Source: a virus. From it: DNA of 23,470 bases. The notes beneath the pieces were generated by a model. It ran no database searches. It saw nothing but the letters and a program-made list of their open reading frames with translations, and was not told the origin of the DNA. This document shows, one piece after another, positions 15,149 to 20,328 of this stretch; the first letter of the stretch is position 1, and each line of letters begins with the position of its first letter. The DNA lies in IMG/VR virus record IMGVR_UViG_3300013094_000283, positions 1 to 23,470 of that record; one strand, written 5' to 3'. Position numbers and translations under genes: made by a program.

Positions 15149-15221
15149 TGCACTGTAGTTCAGAGGCAGAACACCGAGCTCATATCTCGCGAGGTCAGGA
15201 TTTCGAAATTCCTCAGTGCAA
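15149..15221 (+). tRNA. tRNA-Met(CAT)
   Basis: Acceptor TGCACTG/CAGTGCA, D stem GTTC/GAAC, anticodon loop CTCATAT with a 4-bp stem, T arm AGGAT-TTCGAAA-TTCCT (one mismatch). Could be Met or Ile(CAT); identity beyond the anticodon is not readable. Confidence 0.85.
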
Positions 15222-15293
15222 CATGGAGATATCGGTTCGAATCCGGTCCGGTCCGCATGGGCGGGTAGCTTAACTAGGAATAAGAGCGCCTAA
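15222..15293 (+). tRNA. Candidate permuted tRNA locus (3' half before 5' half)
   Basis: A canonical T arm ATCGG-TTCGAAT-CCGGT (15231-15247) and 3' acceptor strand CCGGTCC (15248-15254) are followed by GCAT and then GGGCGGG (15259-15265), T8-A9 and a perfect D arm GCTT/GAGC with a GG-containing loop (15268-15287). GGGCGGG pairs with CCGGTCC at six of seven positions. This is the order T arm, acceptor, D arm, i.e. permuted. No convincing anticodon arm is found: CCTAA at 15289 has no clear partner. It may instead be two fused tRNA remnants. Confidence 0.45.
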
Positions 15294-15399
15294 CTAATTT
15301 TTAAAACAATTGATATAGATTAAAATGAAACGTAAACAGGTCTAAGTCAACAGCATCATCAGGTATGAGAGCGTGACAATAGGAAACAACTATTAAAAT

Positions 15400-15472
15400 G
15401 CTCTCTTAGCAAACAGGTGTATTGCCTTCGGCTTTTAACCGAAAGGGCTCGGATCGTTACCGGGAGGGAGCA
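15400..15472 (+). tRNA. tRNA-Lys(TTT)
   Basis: Acceptor GCTCTCT/AGGGAGC, D stem GCAA/TTGC, anticodon arm TTCGG-CTTTTAA-CCGAA, T arm CTCGG/CCGGG with loop ATCGTTA, like the variant T loops of the Pro and Phe tRNAs here. Confidence 0.92.
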
Positions 15473-15486
15473 CCAAATTTTTTATA

Positions 15487-15732
15487 ATGACGCGGGAACA
15501 GAAGATAAAGGATAGAAAAGAAAGAGCTTGGAAGAGAAAGCAACGTCGTTTGGATATTTACTTGCGTCGTAAGAGTATATCAAACGACTATGGAATTCCG
15601 CTAAGCGCTATCGATAAAAGAGGAAAGTGTCCTGGACACTGGGCTGATCCCAGTAGTCCGACAGGCTATTCACAAAAATGCTCTTATGATAGGTGGGGCA
15701 TTTGCCAATATCCTTGTAACGGAGATTGTTAA
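15487..15732 (+). CDS. Small Arg/Lys-rich, Cys-containing protein, 81 aa
   Basis: Residues 1-32 are strongly basic and helical (KIKDRKERAWKRKQRRL), a likely nucleic-acid-binding tail. The C-terminal part carries five cysteines (GKCPGHWADP, then SQKCSYDRWGICQYPCNGDC), spaced as in a small metal-binding or disulfide knot. Unknown family. It sits inside the tRNA array right after tRNA-Lys, on the same strand, so it may be translated from the tRNA transcript. An RNA-binding role is possible but unproved. Confidence 0.7.
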   Translation: MTREQKIKDRKERAWKRKQRRLDIYLRRKSISNDYGIPLSAIDKRGKCPGHWADPSSPTGYSQKCSYDRWGICQYPCNGDC

Positions 15733-15739
15733 CATACAC

Positions 15740-15802
15740 AGAGGAATCGCATAGTTGGACTAGTGCTAAGTTTCGGAGGTTCGAATCCTTCTTCCTCTGC
15801 CA
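15740..15802 (+). tRNA. tRNA-like gene lacking an anticodon arm, CCA encoded
   Basis: Acceptor AGAGGAA/TTCCTCT is perfect, followed by G and an encoded CCA. D arm GCA/TGC with a TAGTTGG-type loop and T arm GGAGG-TTCGAAT-CCTTC are present. Only eight bases (TAAGTTTC) lie between the D and T stems, so there is no room for an anticodon arm. It is the only member of the array I see with an encoded CCA end. It could be a deletion pseudogene or a functional tRNA-like minihelix. Confidence 0.6.
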
Positions 15803-15813
15803 AAGAATTTATT

Positions 15814-16008
15814 ATGAGCTGGATTTGTACAAGAGAAATTCAAAATGAAAACGGAGTAGTTCTTTTTATCAAGGATAAAGTCTATGAAGAATACGATGAT
15901 CGTGGTGAAGCCGATGACATAGCAATTTGCTTGCTAAGCGAGCAAATCAGAAAAGTCTATTTGGCGGATGAATGGGTCAGAGATAATTTTGAAGAAATTG
16001 AAAATTAA
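15814..16008 (+). CDS. Small acidic protein, 64 aa
   Basis: I use the ATG at 15814 (MSWICTREIQ), because a longer frame from 15763 would run through the tRNA-like gene. The protein looks like a small beta-rich fold (GVVLFIKDKVYEEYDD) with a helical acidic end (ADEWVRDNFEEIE). No family recognised. Its stop lies within the next promoter box. Confidence 0.7.
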   Translation: MSWICTREIQNENGVVLFIKDKVYEEYDDRGEADDIAICLLSEQIRKVYLADEWVRDNFEEIEN

Positions 16009-16041
16009 ATTTTTCTAGTTCGAATATTTGTGTTATATTTG
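16002..16041 (+). promoter_or_regulatory. Host-type promoter box 2 (YqeY gene)
   Basis: AAATTAAATTTTTCTAGTTC with TATATTTG at 16034-16041; a copy of the 40-bp tRNA promoter box but without the upstream GTTAATAAC palindrome. The start codon of the YqeY-like gene is 31 bases downstream. Confidence 0.72.
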
Positions 16042-16071
16042 TAATAACAAAAACGACTTAATTTATTTGTT

Positions 16072-16524
16072 ATGAGTATCAAAGTTAGAGTACAGACCGA
16101 TTTTGTCCTTGCGATGAAGGCAAAGAACGAAACAGCAAAAGCAGCGCTCAGCGGATTGAAAGCAAAGATCACCGAAGCCGAGAAAGCAAACGGTAATCGC
16201 GAATTGGTTGATGCCGAAGACATCAAGGTGATAACATCAGCGATCAAACAACGCAAGCAATCTGTCGATGAATTCATCAAAGGCGGACGTGAAGATTTGG
16301 CAAGCAAAGAAAGCGGAGAAATATTGGTGCTAGAAGCATATATGCCAAAGCAAATGACCGATGAAGAAATCACTGCGGAAATAACCAAGATCTTGGCTAA
16401 TTTCGAAGGTGAAACCAATCGTGTTGCGAAGATGGGTAGAACGATGGGAGCTTTCAACAAAGCTTTCGTAGGAAAGGCCGACAATGCAAAAGTCAAAAGT
16501 ATCATTGAATCACTTGTAAATTAA
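16072..16524 (+). CDS. YqeY-like protein (GatB/YqeY tRNA-binding domain)
   Basis: 150 residues, the family's normal length. Diagnostic segments: FVLAMKAKNETAKAALSGLK at the N-terminus, VITSAIKQRKQSVDEFIKGG, REDLASKESGEILVLEAYMP with KQMTDEEI, and the C-terminal KMGRTMGAFNKAFVGKADNA. YqeY shares its fold with the tail domain of GatB, the tRNA-recognising part of the Asn/Gln amidotransferase. Its cellular role is not settled. The position inside a phage tRNA array, with its own host-type promoter, suggests a role linked to tRNA quality or charging. The usual first arginine-leucine pair of the family is replaced by A-A-L, a small divergence. Confidence 0.92.
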   Translation: MSIKVRVQTDFVLAMKAKNETAKAALSGLKAKITEAEKANGNRELVDAEDIKVITSAIKQRKQSVDEFIKGGREDLASKESGEILVLEAYMPKQMTDEEITAEITKILANFEGETNRVAKMGRTMGAFNKAFVGKADNAKVKSIIESLVN

Positions 16525-16530
16525 TTGATA

Positions 16531-16863
16531 ATGTTCAACAAAGACGCAAACTACGGAACATATTACGGAGAGCTAAAGACTTTCGAAGAAATGCAATTTG
16601 AAACCAACGAGAACTTTAGCTACGTAGCCTTTTCAGGTTCTGAACCTACGGAAAAAACAGAAGAATTCGTGGAATCTCTAAGGTCGGTGGGTGTCGAAGA
16701 AATACTTTTCGATGTCGAAGACCTAAACGACTACGCGGACACTCTCTTTTTTCGGACCGGAGAAAAGACTGATCACAAAGCATTGATGCTAATCATAGTC
16801 CCTATGAGACCTCATGAATTCAGTGAAGAAACACCGAATCACTTTAGAATGTGGTTCGACTAA
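16531..16863 (+). CDS. Acidic hypothetical protein, 110 aa
   Basis: ATG at 16531; a TTG two codons upstream is possible but less likely. The gene follows the YqeY stop by six bases and is probably co-transcribed. Rich in Glu/Asp/Phe, with alternating strands and helices (FSYVAFSGSEPTEKTEEFVE, KALMLIIVPMRP). No known family, signal peptide or membrane segment. A negatively charged small phage protein of this kind could be an inhibitor or DNA mimic, but nothing specific supports that. Confidence 0.72.
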   Translation: MFNKDANYGTYYGELKTFEEMQFETNENFSYVAFSGSEPTEKTEEFVESLRSVGVEEILFDVEDLNDYADTLFFRTGEKTDHKALMLIIVPMRPHEFSEETPNHFRMWFD

Positions 16864-16909
16864 AAGATAGACGAATCTAAAGATAGTTACCGTCTCATCA
16901 ACGGCTAGT

Positions 16910-17041
16910 ATGCCCATACGAAAAACAAGCGGAGTGATTTCCGCAAGGGACACTAAGGAAGTGCATGTCAAACTTCTAGGGATCATCAATCCTGCACCTA
17001 GAGAAGTCAAATTGATTATTCCTAACCAGGAGTCATGCTAG
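16910..17041 (+). CDS. Small ORF, 43 aa
   Basis: MPIRKTSGVISARDTKEVHV continues for 23 residues to a TAG. The frame is open upstream to 16871 (KIVTVSSTASM), so translation could begin earlier at a non-ATG codon. The mixed, protein-like composition and strand alternation favour a real small protein, but there is no homology evidence. It fills most of the gap between the acidic protein and the next tRNA. Confidence 0.4.
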   Translation: MPIRKTSGVISARDTKEVHVKLLGIINPAPREVKLIIPNQESC

Positions 17042-17102
17042 TTAAATCATTCCTGGGACAGCAGCGGCATTTGCGAGTTGGATAAATGATGGTGCCAAAT
17101 TT

Positions 17103-17179
17103 GGACGTGTATAGGCTCTGTCTCATAAACAGTTGAAACCTTAACTGGTTACATGCGGGTTCGATTCCCGCCTCGTCCA
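17103..17179 (+). tRNA. Aberrant Met(CAT)-type tRNA without a D arm
   Basis: Acceptor GGACGTG/CTCGTCC (one T-T mismatch), anticodon arm CTGT-CTCATAA-ACAG and T arm GCGGG-TTCGATT-CCCGC are clear. Only eight bases (TATAGGCT) separate acceptor and anticodon stem, so no D arm can form. The 22-base variable region contains AACC-TTAACT-GGTT. An alternative fold, CAGTT/AACTG with an 8-base loop lacking T33, competes for the same bases. Confidence 0.6.
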
Positions 17180-17192
17180 CGAAAAATATATC

Positions 17193-17549
17193 ATGAAGAA
17201 AGTACTATTATCAGTCGCTTTGCTGGTCAGCGCATCGGCTTTTTCACAGAGGTATCGAGGATTAGGAAATGTGTACAATCACCAACCGGTGTACGTTAGT
17301 CCGTTGCTCTTGCCAATATATGCGCCAAGAGCAATCGAAAGACCCAATGTAATGTATTACTATTACCCGGATGCCGGTGTGTACTACAGTCCTAGAAACA
17401 GCGTGTACTCATACTACACTCATGATGGTTGGATCACGGTGAGTAGACTTCCTGAAGGTTTTCCTCTACCAAGCTATTTTGAGAGAGTGTACTGCTTCCC
17501 TGGCGAAAGCATTTGGACTTTTAATTATTTGCACAGAAAAAGAAAATAA
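17193..17549 (+). CDS. Small secreted Tyr-rich protein
   Basis: 118 residues. A signal peptide (MKKVLLSVALLVSASAFSQ) with cleavage after FSQ predicts export to the periplasm or surface. The mature part has a Tyr/Pro-rich repeat-like core: MYYYYPDAGVYYSPRNSVYS followed by YTHDGWITVSRLPEGF, a pattern common in small exported Bacteroidota proteins of unknown function. The start is 13 bases after the tRNA, with a weak A-rich leader. It could be a host-derived cargo gene that changes the cell surface; that is inference. Confidence 0.8.
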   Translation: MKKVLLSVALLVSASAFSQRYRGLGNVYNHQPVYVSPLLLPIYAPRAIERPNVMYYYYPDAGVYYSPRNSVYSYYTHDGWITVSRLPEGFPLPSYFERVYCFPGESIWTFNYLHRKRK

Positions 17550-17554
17550 CGGTA

Positions 17555-17562
17555 GATATATA
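17555..17562 (+). promoter_or_regulatory. GATATATA putative late promoter
   Basis: GATATATA followed by an A-run, 17 bases before the ATG of a capsid-targeted protein gene. Confidence 0.55.
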
Positions 17563-17579
17563 AAAAAAACTTTAAGGAA

Positions 17580-17933
17580 ATGAAATATATCAAATTGTTC
17601 GAAGATTTTATCAACGAAGGAGAAAAGGTTCTAGACAAAGAATTGGCTCAAGCTATCCTAGATACATTAAAAGCAAAAGAAAATTCTTTTGCTGAAGAAT
17701 TGTATTTATCAAACGGTGATAGAGATTCTGTGAAAAACATCTACAAGCAAAGATTGCCTAGAGAAGTAGCAGGACCAGAAAAATCTATGATGTCTTCATC
17801 TGTACTGACTCCTCTTGCTGGTGAAGAGGTTTATGTAGATGGCAGAACACATTTGGTAAAAGGCGATAAAACTGTTCTTAATCTCACACCCAAGACTACT
17901 TGGGCAGATGTTGCTAAGGCACTAGGTTTATAA
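17580..17933 (+). CDS. Putative capsid-targeted internal protein
   Basis: 117 residues. The N-terminus MKYIKLFEDFINEGEKV is the best match in the window to a T4-type capsid-targeting peptide, with I-N-E|G fitting the prohead protease rule. The body starts with a helical region (ELAQAILDTLKAKENSFAEEL) and ends with a compact part (KTTWADVAKALGL). Between lies EEVYVDGRTHLVKGDK, possibly a beta hairpin. Unknown family. It has its own GATATATA promoter, consistent with late expression and head packaging. Confidence 0.72.
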   Translation: MKYIKLFEDFINEGEKVLDKELAQAILDTLKAKENSFAEELYLSNGDRDSVKNIYKQRLPREVAGPEKSMMSSSVLTPLAGEEVYVDGRTHLVKGDKTVLNLTPKTTWADVAKALGL

Positions 17934-17951
17934 GAACTAAATATCATCATT

Positions 17952-17959
17952 GATATATA
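17952..17959 (+). promoter_or_regulatory. GATATATA motif before unusual tRNA
   Basis: GATATATA 13 bases before the start of the expanded tRNA at 17973, suggesting that tRNA may be transcribed with late genes rather than from the host-type box. Confidence 0.45.
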
Positions 17960-17972
17960 ATAAACACTAAAT

Positions 17973-18129
17973 TGGTAGGTGGCGAAATCTCGGCAGACGC
18001 ATCCTCTTGTCTCGGGGGCGTTGATAAAGAAATAAAGACAAAGTAATGGATTGACCACTCAAACGTATTCAAAACTAATTTGCTTTGCACCTAATCTCAA
18101 CGTGAGTGGTTCAAATCCCTCTCTACCAG
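17973..18129 (+). tRNA. tRNA with 84-nt variable region (Leu-like body, GTC loop)
   Basis: Acceptor TGGTAGG/TCTACCA, Leu-type D arm GCG/CGC, anticodon arm TCCTC-TTGTCTC-GGGGG and a T arm with one bulged T (GAGTGG-TTCAAAT-CCCTC). Between anticodon and T stems are 84 bases closed by CGTTGA/TCAACG (18019-18024 with 18097-18102), with an inner 8-bp helix CAAAGTAA/TTGCTTTG (18039-18046 with 18080-18087). The loop reads GTC at 34-36, not a Leu anticodon; discriminator is G. A competing 8-bp helix ACCACTCA/TGAGTGGT (18054-18061 with 18103-18110) would capture the 5' strand of the T stem. Confidence 0.65.
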
Positions 18130-18164
18130 CTCAATACACCTAGTGTATATTAAAAAAAAATAGA

Positions 18165-18830
18165 ATGAAATACATTCAAACATTTGAAAGCTTTTTGTAT
18201 GAAAGTGGAAACGATCATAGTACTAAAGTCATCGCAGGAGGAAAGACAGTTTATCCTTGGACATGGGATGCTATTGTGTATGGTACAAAAGTTAAAAACA
18301 CTTCTAAGACAACTATACCTACTATTTACACAGATGGTATTTTAAATAAGATGTCTAATAACCAATTTCAAGAGTTATTACAGACAACTGTTGATTTTGT
18401 CGATAAGTTAAATGATGATTATAAAACGCTTAAAGACTATGGTAAATGGGGGGTGGGCAATGCTACTTATAATGCAATGCAAAAAGAAGATCATAGACAA
18501 ATGATTAGTAAGTATACGCCATATTTGACAAAATTATCTCTTATGTCAAAAGAAAGAATTGCTGATAGCAATGATGATGTAAGTAAAGAAGAATTAAATT
18601 CAGAAATGACTTCGCTTATTGATTTTTATGAAAAGCAGCTAGATGAATTAGAACTTCGCAAAAAAGAAAATGATATAGCTTGGAAAGCAACATTTAAACC
18701 CGGCACGACTTTCGTTCCTGCTGAAAATAAAGCAATGTATAATCAGTATAAGAGAATTAATGATGATATAGAAGCTGACGCAATGTTATTTACAACACAA
18801 ATCTATATCTTAAAAAAGAATTTAAAATAA
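18165..18830 (+). CDS. Putative capsid-targeted internal protein, 221 aa
   Basis: Starts MKYIQTFESFLYESGND, the same pattern as the proteins at 886 and 17580, with L-Y-E|S as possible cleavage site. The body is largely helical with a long charged segment (EELNSEMTSLIDFYEKQLDE, then LELRKKENDIAWK) likely to form a coiled coil, and a Trp/Tyr-rich early part (KTVYPWTWDAIVYGTKV). No known family. The gene is more A+T-rich and uses more TTA/AGA codons than its neighbours, which may reflect recent acquisition. A GTGTATATTA sequence at about 18133, 30 bases upstream, may be a diverged late promoter. Confidence 0.72.
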   Translation: MKYIQTFESFLYESGNDHSTKVIAGGKTVYPWTWDAIVYGTKVKNTSKTTIPTIYTDGILNKMSNNQFQELLQTTVDFVDKLNDDYKTLKDYGKWGVGNATYNAMQKEDHRQMISKYTPYLTKLSLMSKERIADSNDDVSKEELNSEMTSLIDFYEKQLDELELRKKENDIAWKATFKPGTTFVPAENKAMYNQYKRINDDIEADAMLFTTQIYILKKNLK

Positions 18831-18865
18831 TTATGCATTTTTATTAAAACTATCTTAATGAACGT

Positions 18866-18875
18866 GTATATATAC
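18866..18875 (+). promoter_or_regulatory. GTATATATAC putative late promoter
   Basis: Same palindromic variant as at 13801, 23 bases before a 32-codon ORF. Confidence 0.45.
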
Positions 18876-18897
18876 TAAACAATTAAAAATATTACAG

Positions 18898-18996
18898 ATG
18901 CAACAAACAACATTACATATCACATTATCGACATCACTGGAAACCGGTCTATGGTTTAGTGGGAGAGGCTGTGATCGTGGCATAATTGGGAGTTGA
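18898..18996 (+). CDS. Tiny ORF (32 aa) in promoter-terminator unit
   Basis: Encodes a 32-residue peptide beginning MQQTTLHITLSTSLETG. The unit has the plan of 13801-14007 (promoter variant, about 190-base transcript, terminator, then GTTAATAAC and the host-type box) but no sequence similarity in the ORF. It may be a micropeptide or only a spacer or small RNA. Confidence 0.35.
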   Translation: MQQTTLHITLSTSLETGLWFSGRGCDRGIIGS

Positions 18997-19030
18997 AAGT
19001 TGTAAACATAAAGAATTTACATATAAGCTT

Positions 19031-19065
19031 AGCTCCTAGTCCAAAAGATTTAGGAGCTTTTTTAT
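19031..19065 (+). terminator. Rho-independent terminator
   Basis: Stem AGCTCCTA/TAGGAGCT (19031-19038 with 19051-19058) followed by a T-rich run. Confidence 0.9.
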
Positions 19066-19066
19066 T

Positions 19067-19120
19067 GTTAATAACTTTACAAAATAAATTTTTCTAGTTC
19101 AAGTATTTAGTTTATATTTG
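19067..19120 (+). promoter_or_regulatory. Host-type promoter box 3 of tRNA operon
   Basis: GTTAATAAC at 19067-19075, then five bases later the 40-bp box 19081-19120 ending in TATATTTG, nearly identical to the box at 14023. It drives the unit that begins with tRNA-Phe. Confidence 0.75.
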
Positions 19121-19185
19121 ATCTATCAAAATAACATTAAATTAGAAATAATTGACAAGAAAAGATTAGAAGAATGTTTATCTAT

Positions 19186-19258
19186 GGTGCTCTAGCAAAG
19201 ATGGTCTATGCAACGGACTGAAAATCCGTGGATCGGGGATCGTTACCCCGGGGCACCA
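19186..19258 (+). tRNA. tRNA-Phe(GAA)
   Basis: Acceptor GGTGCTC/GGGCACC, anticodon arm CGGA-CTGAAAA-TCCG, T arm CGGGG/CCCCG with variant loop ATCGTTA. Confidence 0.93.
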
Positions 19259-19279
19259 CCGTGAACTATTTTGTACCTT
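19256..19279 (+). repeat. tRNA 3'-trailer repeat, copy 2
   Basis: Identical over 24 bp to 14626-14649 downstream of tRNA-Ala, beginning in both cases at the last bases of the tRNA. Confidence 0.85.
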
Positions 19280-19285
19280 AGCATT

Positions 19286-19293
19286 GATATATA
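19286..19293 (+). promoter_or_regulatory. GATATATA putative late promoter of endonuclease 1
   Basis: GATATATA 18 bases before the ATG of the GIY-YIG gene. Confidence 0.55.
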
Positions 19294-19311
19294 GAATAAA
19301 CTACATATCAA

Positions 19312-19995
19312 ATGCCAAGAAAACAACATACCCATCATTACATTTACAAGACGACTTGTAAGGTAACAGGAAGATTTTACGTAGGAATGCACTCTACTTC
19401 TAAATTAGAAGATGGCTATTTAGGAAGTGGAAAAAGACTTAGAAGTAGCATTCGTAAATGGGGAATTGAAAATCATACAAAGGAAATTCTTGAATTCCTT
19501 CCAGATCGTAGTTCTTTAAAAGAAAGAGAGAAAAATTTAGTTAATGAAGATTTATTACATGATCCAATGTGTATGAATCTTCAGATAGGTGGAGGTGGTG
19601 GATTTAGTAGTGAAGAACATAAGAAGAAATGCTCATCAGCAGGAGGAAATAAAACAGCTTTTAATAGAAAATATGATGCTGATTTAGATAATCTTTTTAA
19701 ATTAAAAGCTTCCGAATCTGCTAAGAATGCTTGGAAAAATGAAGAGTATAGAAATACAATAAGTAAAGCAAACATTGGAGAAAAAAATCCTTTCTATGGA
19801 AAAGAGCATTCAGAAGAATTTAAAAATAGAATGAAAAGGCATAAAAGACAATCCGGTGAAGCTAATTCCCAATTTGGTACTTGTTGGATTTATAATAATC
19901 ATTTGAAAAAATGTACAAAAATTAAAAGATGCGAATTAAATGATTATATAAATGAAGGATGGATCAAAGGAATGAAAAAAGATTTTTTAAAATAG
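19312..19995 (+). CDS. GIY-YIG homing endonuclease with NUMOD3-like region, copy 1
   Basis: 227 residues. The catalytic domain starts at the N-terminus: Y10-I-Y12 and F22-Y-V-G25 form the GIY-YIG signature, R42/R48 and the conserved ENHTKEILE block follow, and a Glu in the EREKNLVNE segment is the likely metal ligand. The central and C-terminal part has the DNA-binding NUMOD3-type motif KNPFYGKEHSEEFKNRM (about 158-174) and a final FGTCWIYNN-KK-GW module common in phage homing endonucleases. Such enzymes cut a sequence in relatives lacking the element and spread by repair. It lies free-standing between tRNA-Phe and tRNA-Leu, with its own GATATATA promoter, and is a close paralogue of the gene at 20840. 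Confidence 0.93.
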   Translation: MPRKQHTHHYIYKTTCKVTGRFYVGMHSTSKLEDGYLGSGKRLRSSIRKWGIENHTKEILEFLPDRSSLKEREKNLVNEDLLHDPMCMNLQIGGGGGFSSEEHKKKCSSAGGNKTAFNRKYDADLDNLFKLKASESAKNAWKNEEYRNTISKANIGEKNPFYGKEHSEEFKNRMKRHKRQSGEANSQFGTCWIYNNHLKKCTKIKRCELNDYINEGWIKGMKKDFLK

Positions 19996-20117
19996 TCCAA
20001 AGTACACGGAATCGTACGTTCTCCTGGCCTCTCAACGATGCATACTAGGAGCCTAATAGTAGATAGGATATGTTGGCAACTTACTAATAACGCCGTCAAG
20101 GAAAAAGTTGCAAATTT
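19996..20117 (+). other. Structured spacer between endonuclease 1 and tRNA-Leu
   Basis: No coding potential seen. It can form CTCCT/AGGAG around 20030-20053 and GCAACT/AGTTGC (near 20085-20110). It contains no T arm, so no tRNA gene. Confidence 0.4.
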
Positions 20118-20191
20118 GGCCTGGTAGCCCAACGGAAGGAGGCAACAGACTTAGGATCTGTACAGTGTGGGTTCGAATCCCACCTAGGTCA
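20118..20191 (+). tRNA. tRNA-Leu(TAG) with short variable loop
   Basis: Acceptor GGCCTGG/CTAGGTC, D stem GCC/GGC, anticodon arm ACAGA-CTTAGGA-TCTGT, T arm GTGGG/CCCAC. The variable region is only ACAGT (5 nt), whereas bacterial tRNA-Leu is normally class II with a long variable arm. Confidence 0.88.
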
Positions 20192-20198
20192 CAAAAAT

Positions 20199-20324
20199 TG
20201 TTCTATGGCGGAACTGGTATACGCAGTGGGTGTGCTCAAAAAGTAGGGAATAGCCGTAATCCCGAAAGCCTGAAAGGGTGTAACCCGCTCGGTTCTTGTA
20301 GGGGTTCAAGTCCTCTTAGAGCAA
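20199..20324 (+). tRNA. Leu-type tRNA with 53-nt anticodon loop (intron-like insertion)
   Basis: Acceptor TGTTCTA/TAGAGCA, the Leu-typical D arm GCG-GAACTGGTATA-CGC, anticodon stem GTGGG/CCCGC (20226-20230 with 20284-20288) and T arm AGGGG-TTCAAGT-CCTCT are all intact. The loop closed by the anticodon stem is 53 nt (20231-20283) instead of 7. Inside it are CTCAAAA (which would suit Leu CAA), a hairpin GGGAATA-gccg-TAATCCC with one mismatch and a CCT-GAAA-GGG hairpin. No group I or II intron core is recognisable and the insert is far too short for one. The final anticodon cannot be deduced. Confidence 0.65.
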
Positions 20325-20328
20325 CAGA

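Noticed and set aside
14739-15254. Split tRNA: GGACCGG at 14739 is a perfect complement of the orphan acceptor strand CCGGTCC at 15248
   Set aside because: The bases after GGACCGG do not form a D arm, and GGGCGGG four bases from CCGGTCC is a better partner in context.
15241-15480. tmRNA (because of TAACTAA near 15291)
   Set aside because: No Ala-type acceptor with G-T pair, no tag-peptide frame and no pseudoknots; TAACTAA is probably chance.
20231-20283. Group I intron in the anticodon loop of the Leu-type tRNA
   Set aside because: 53 nt is too short for a group I core and no P3/P7-like pairings were found.
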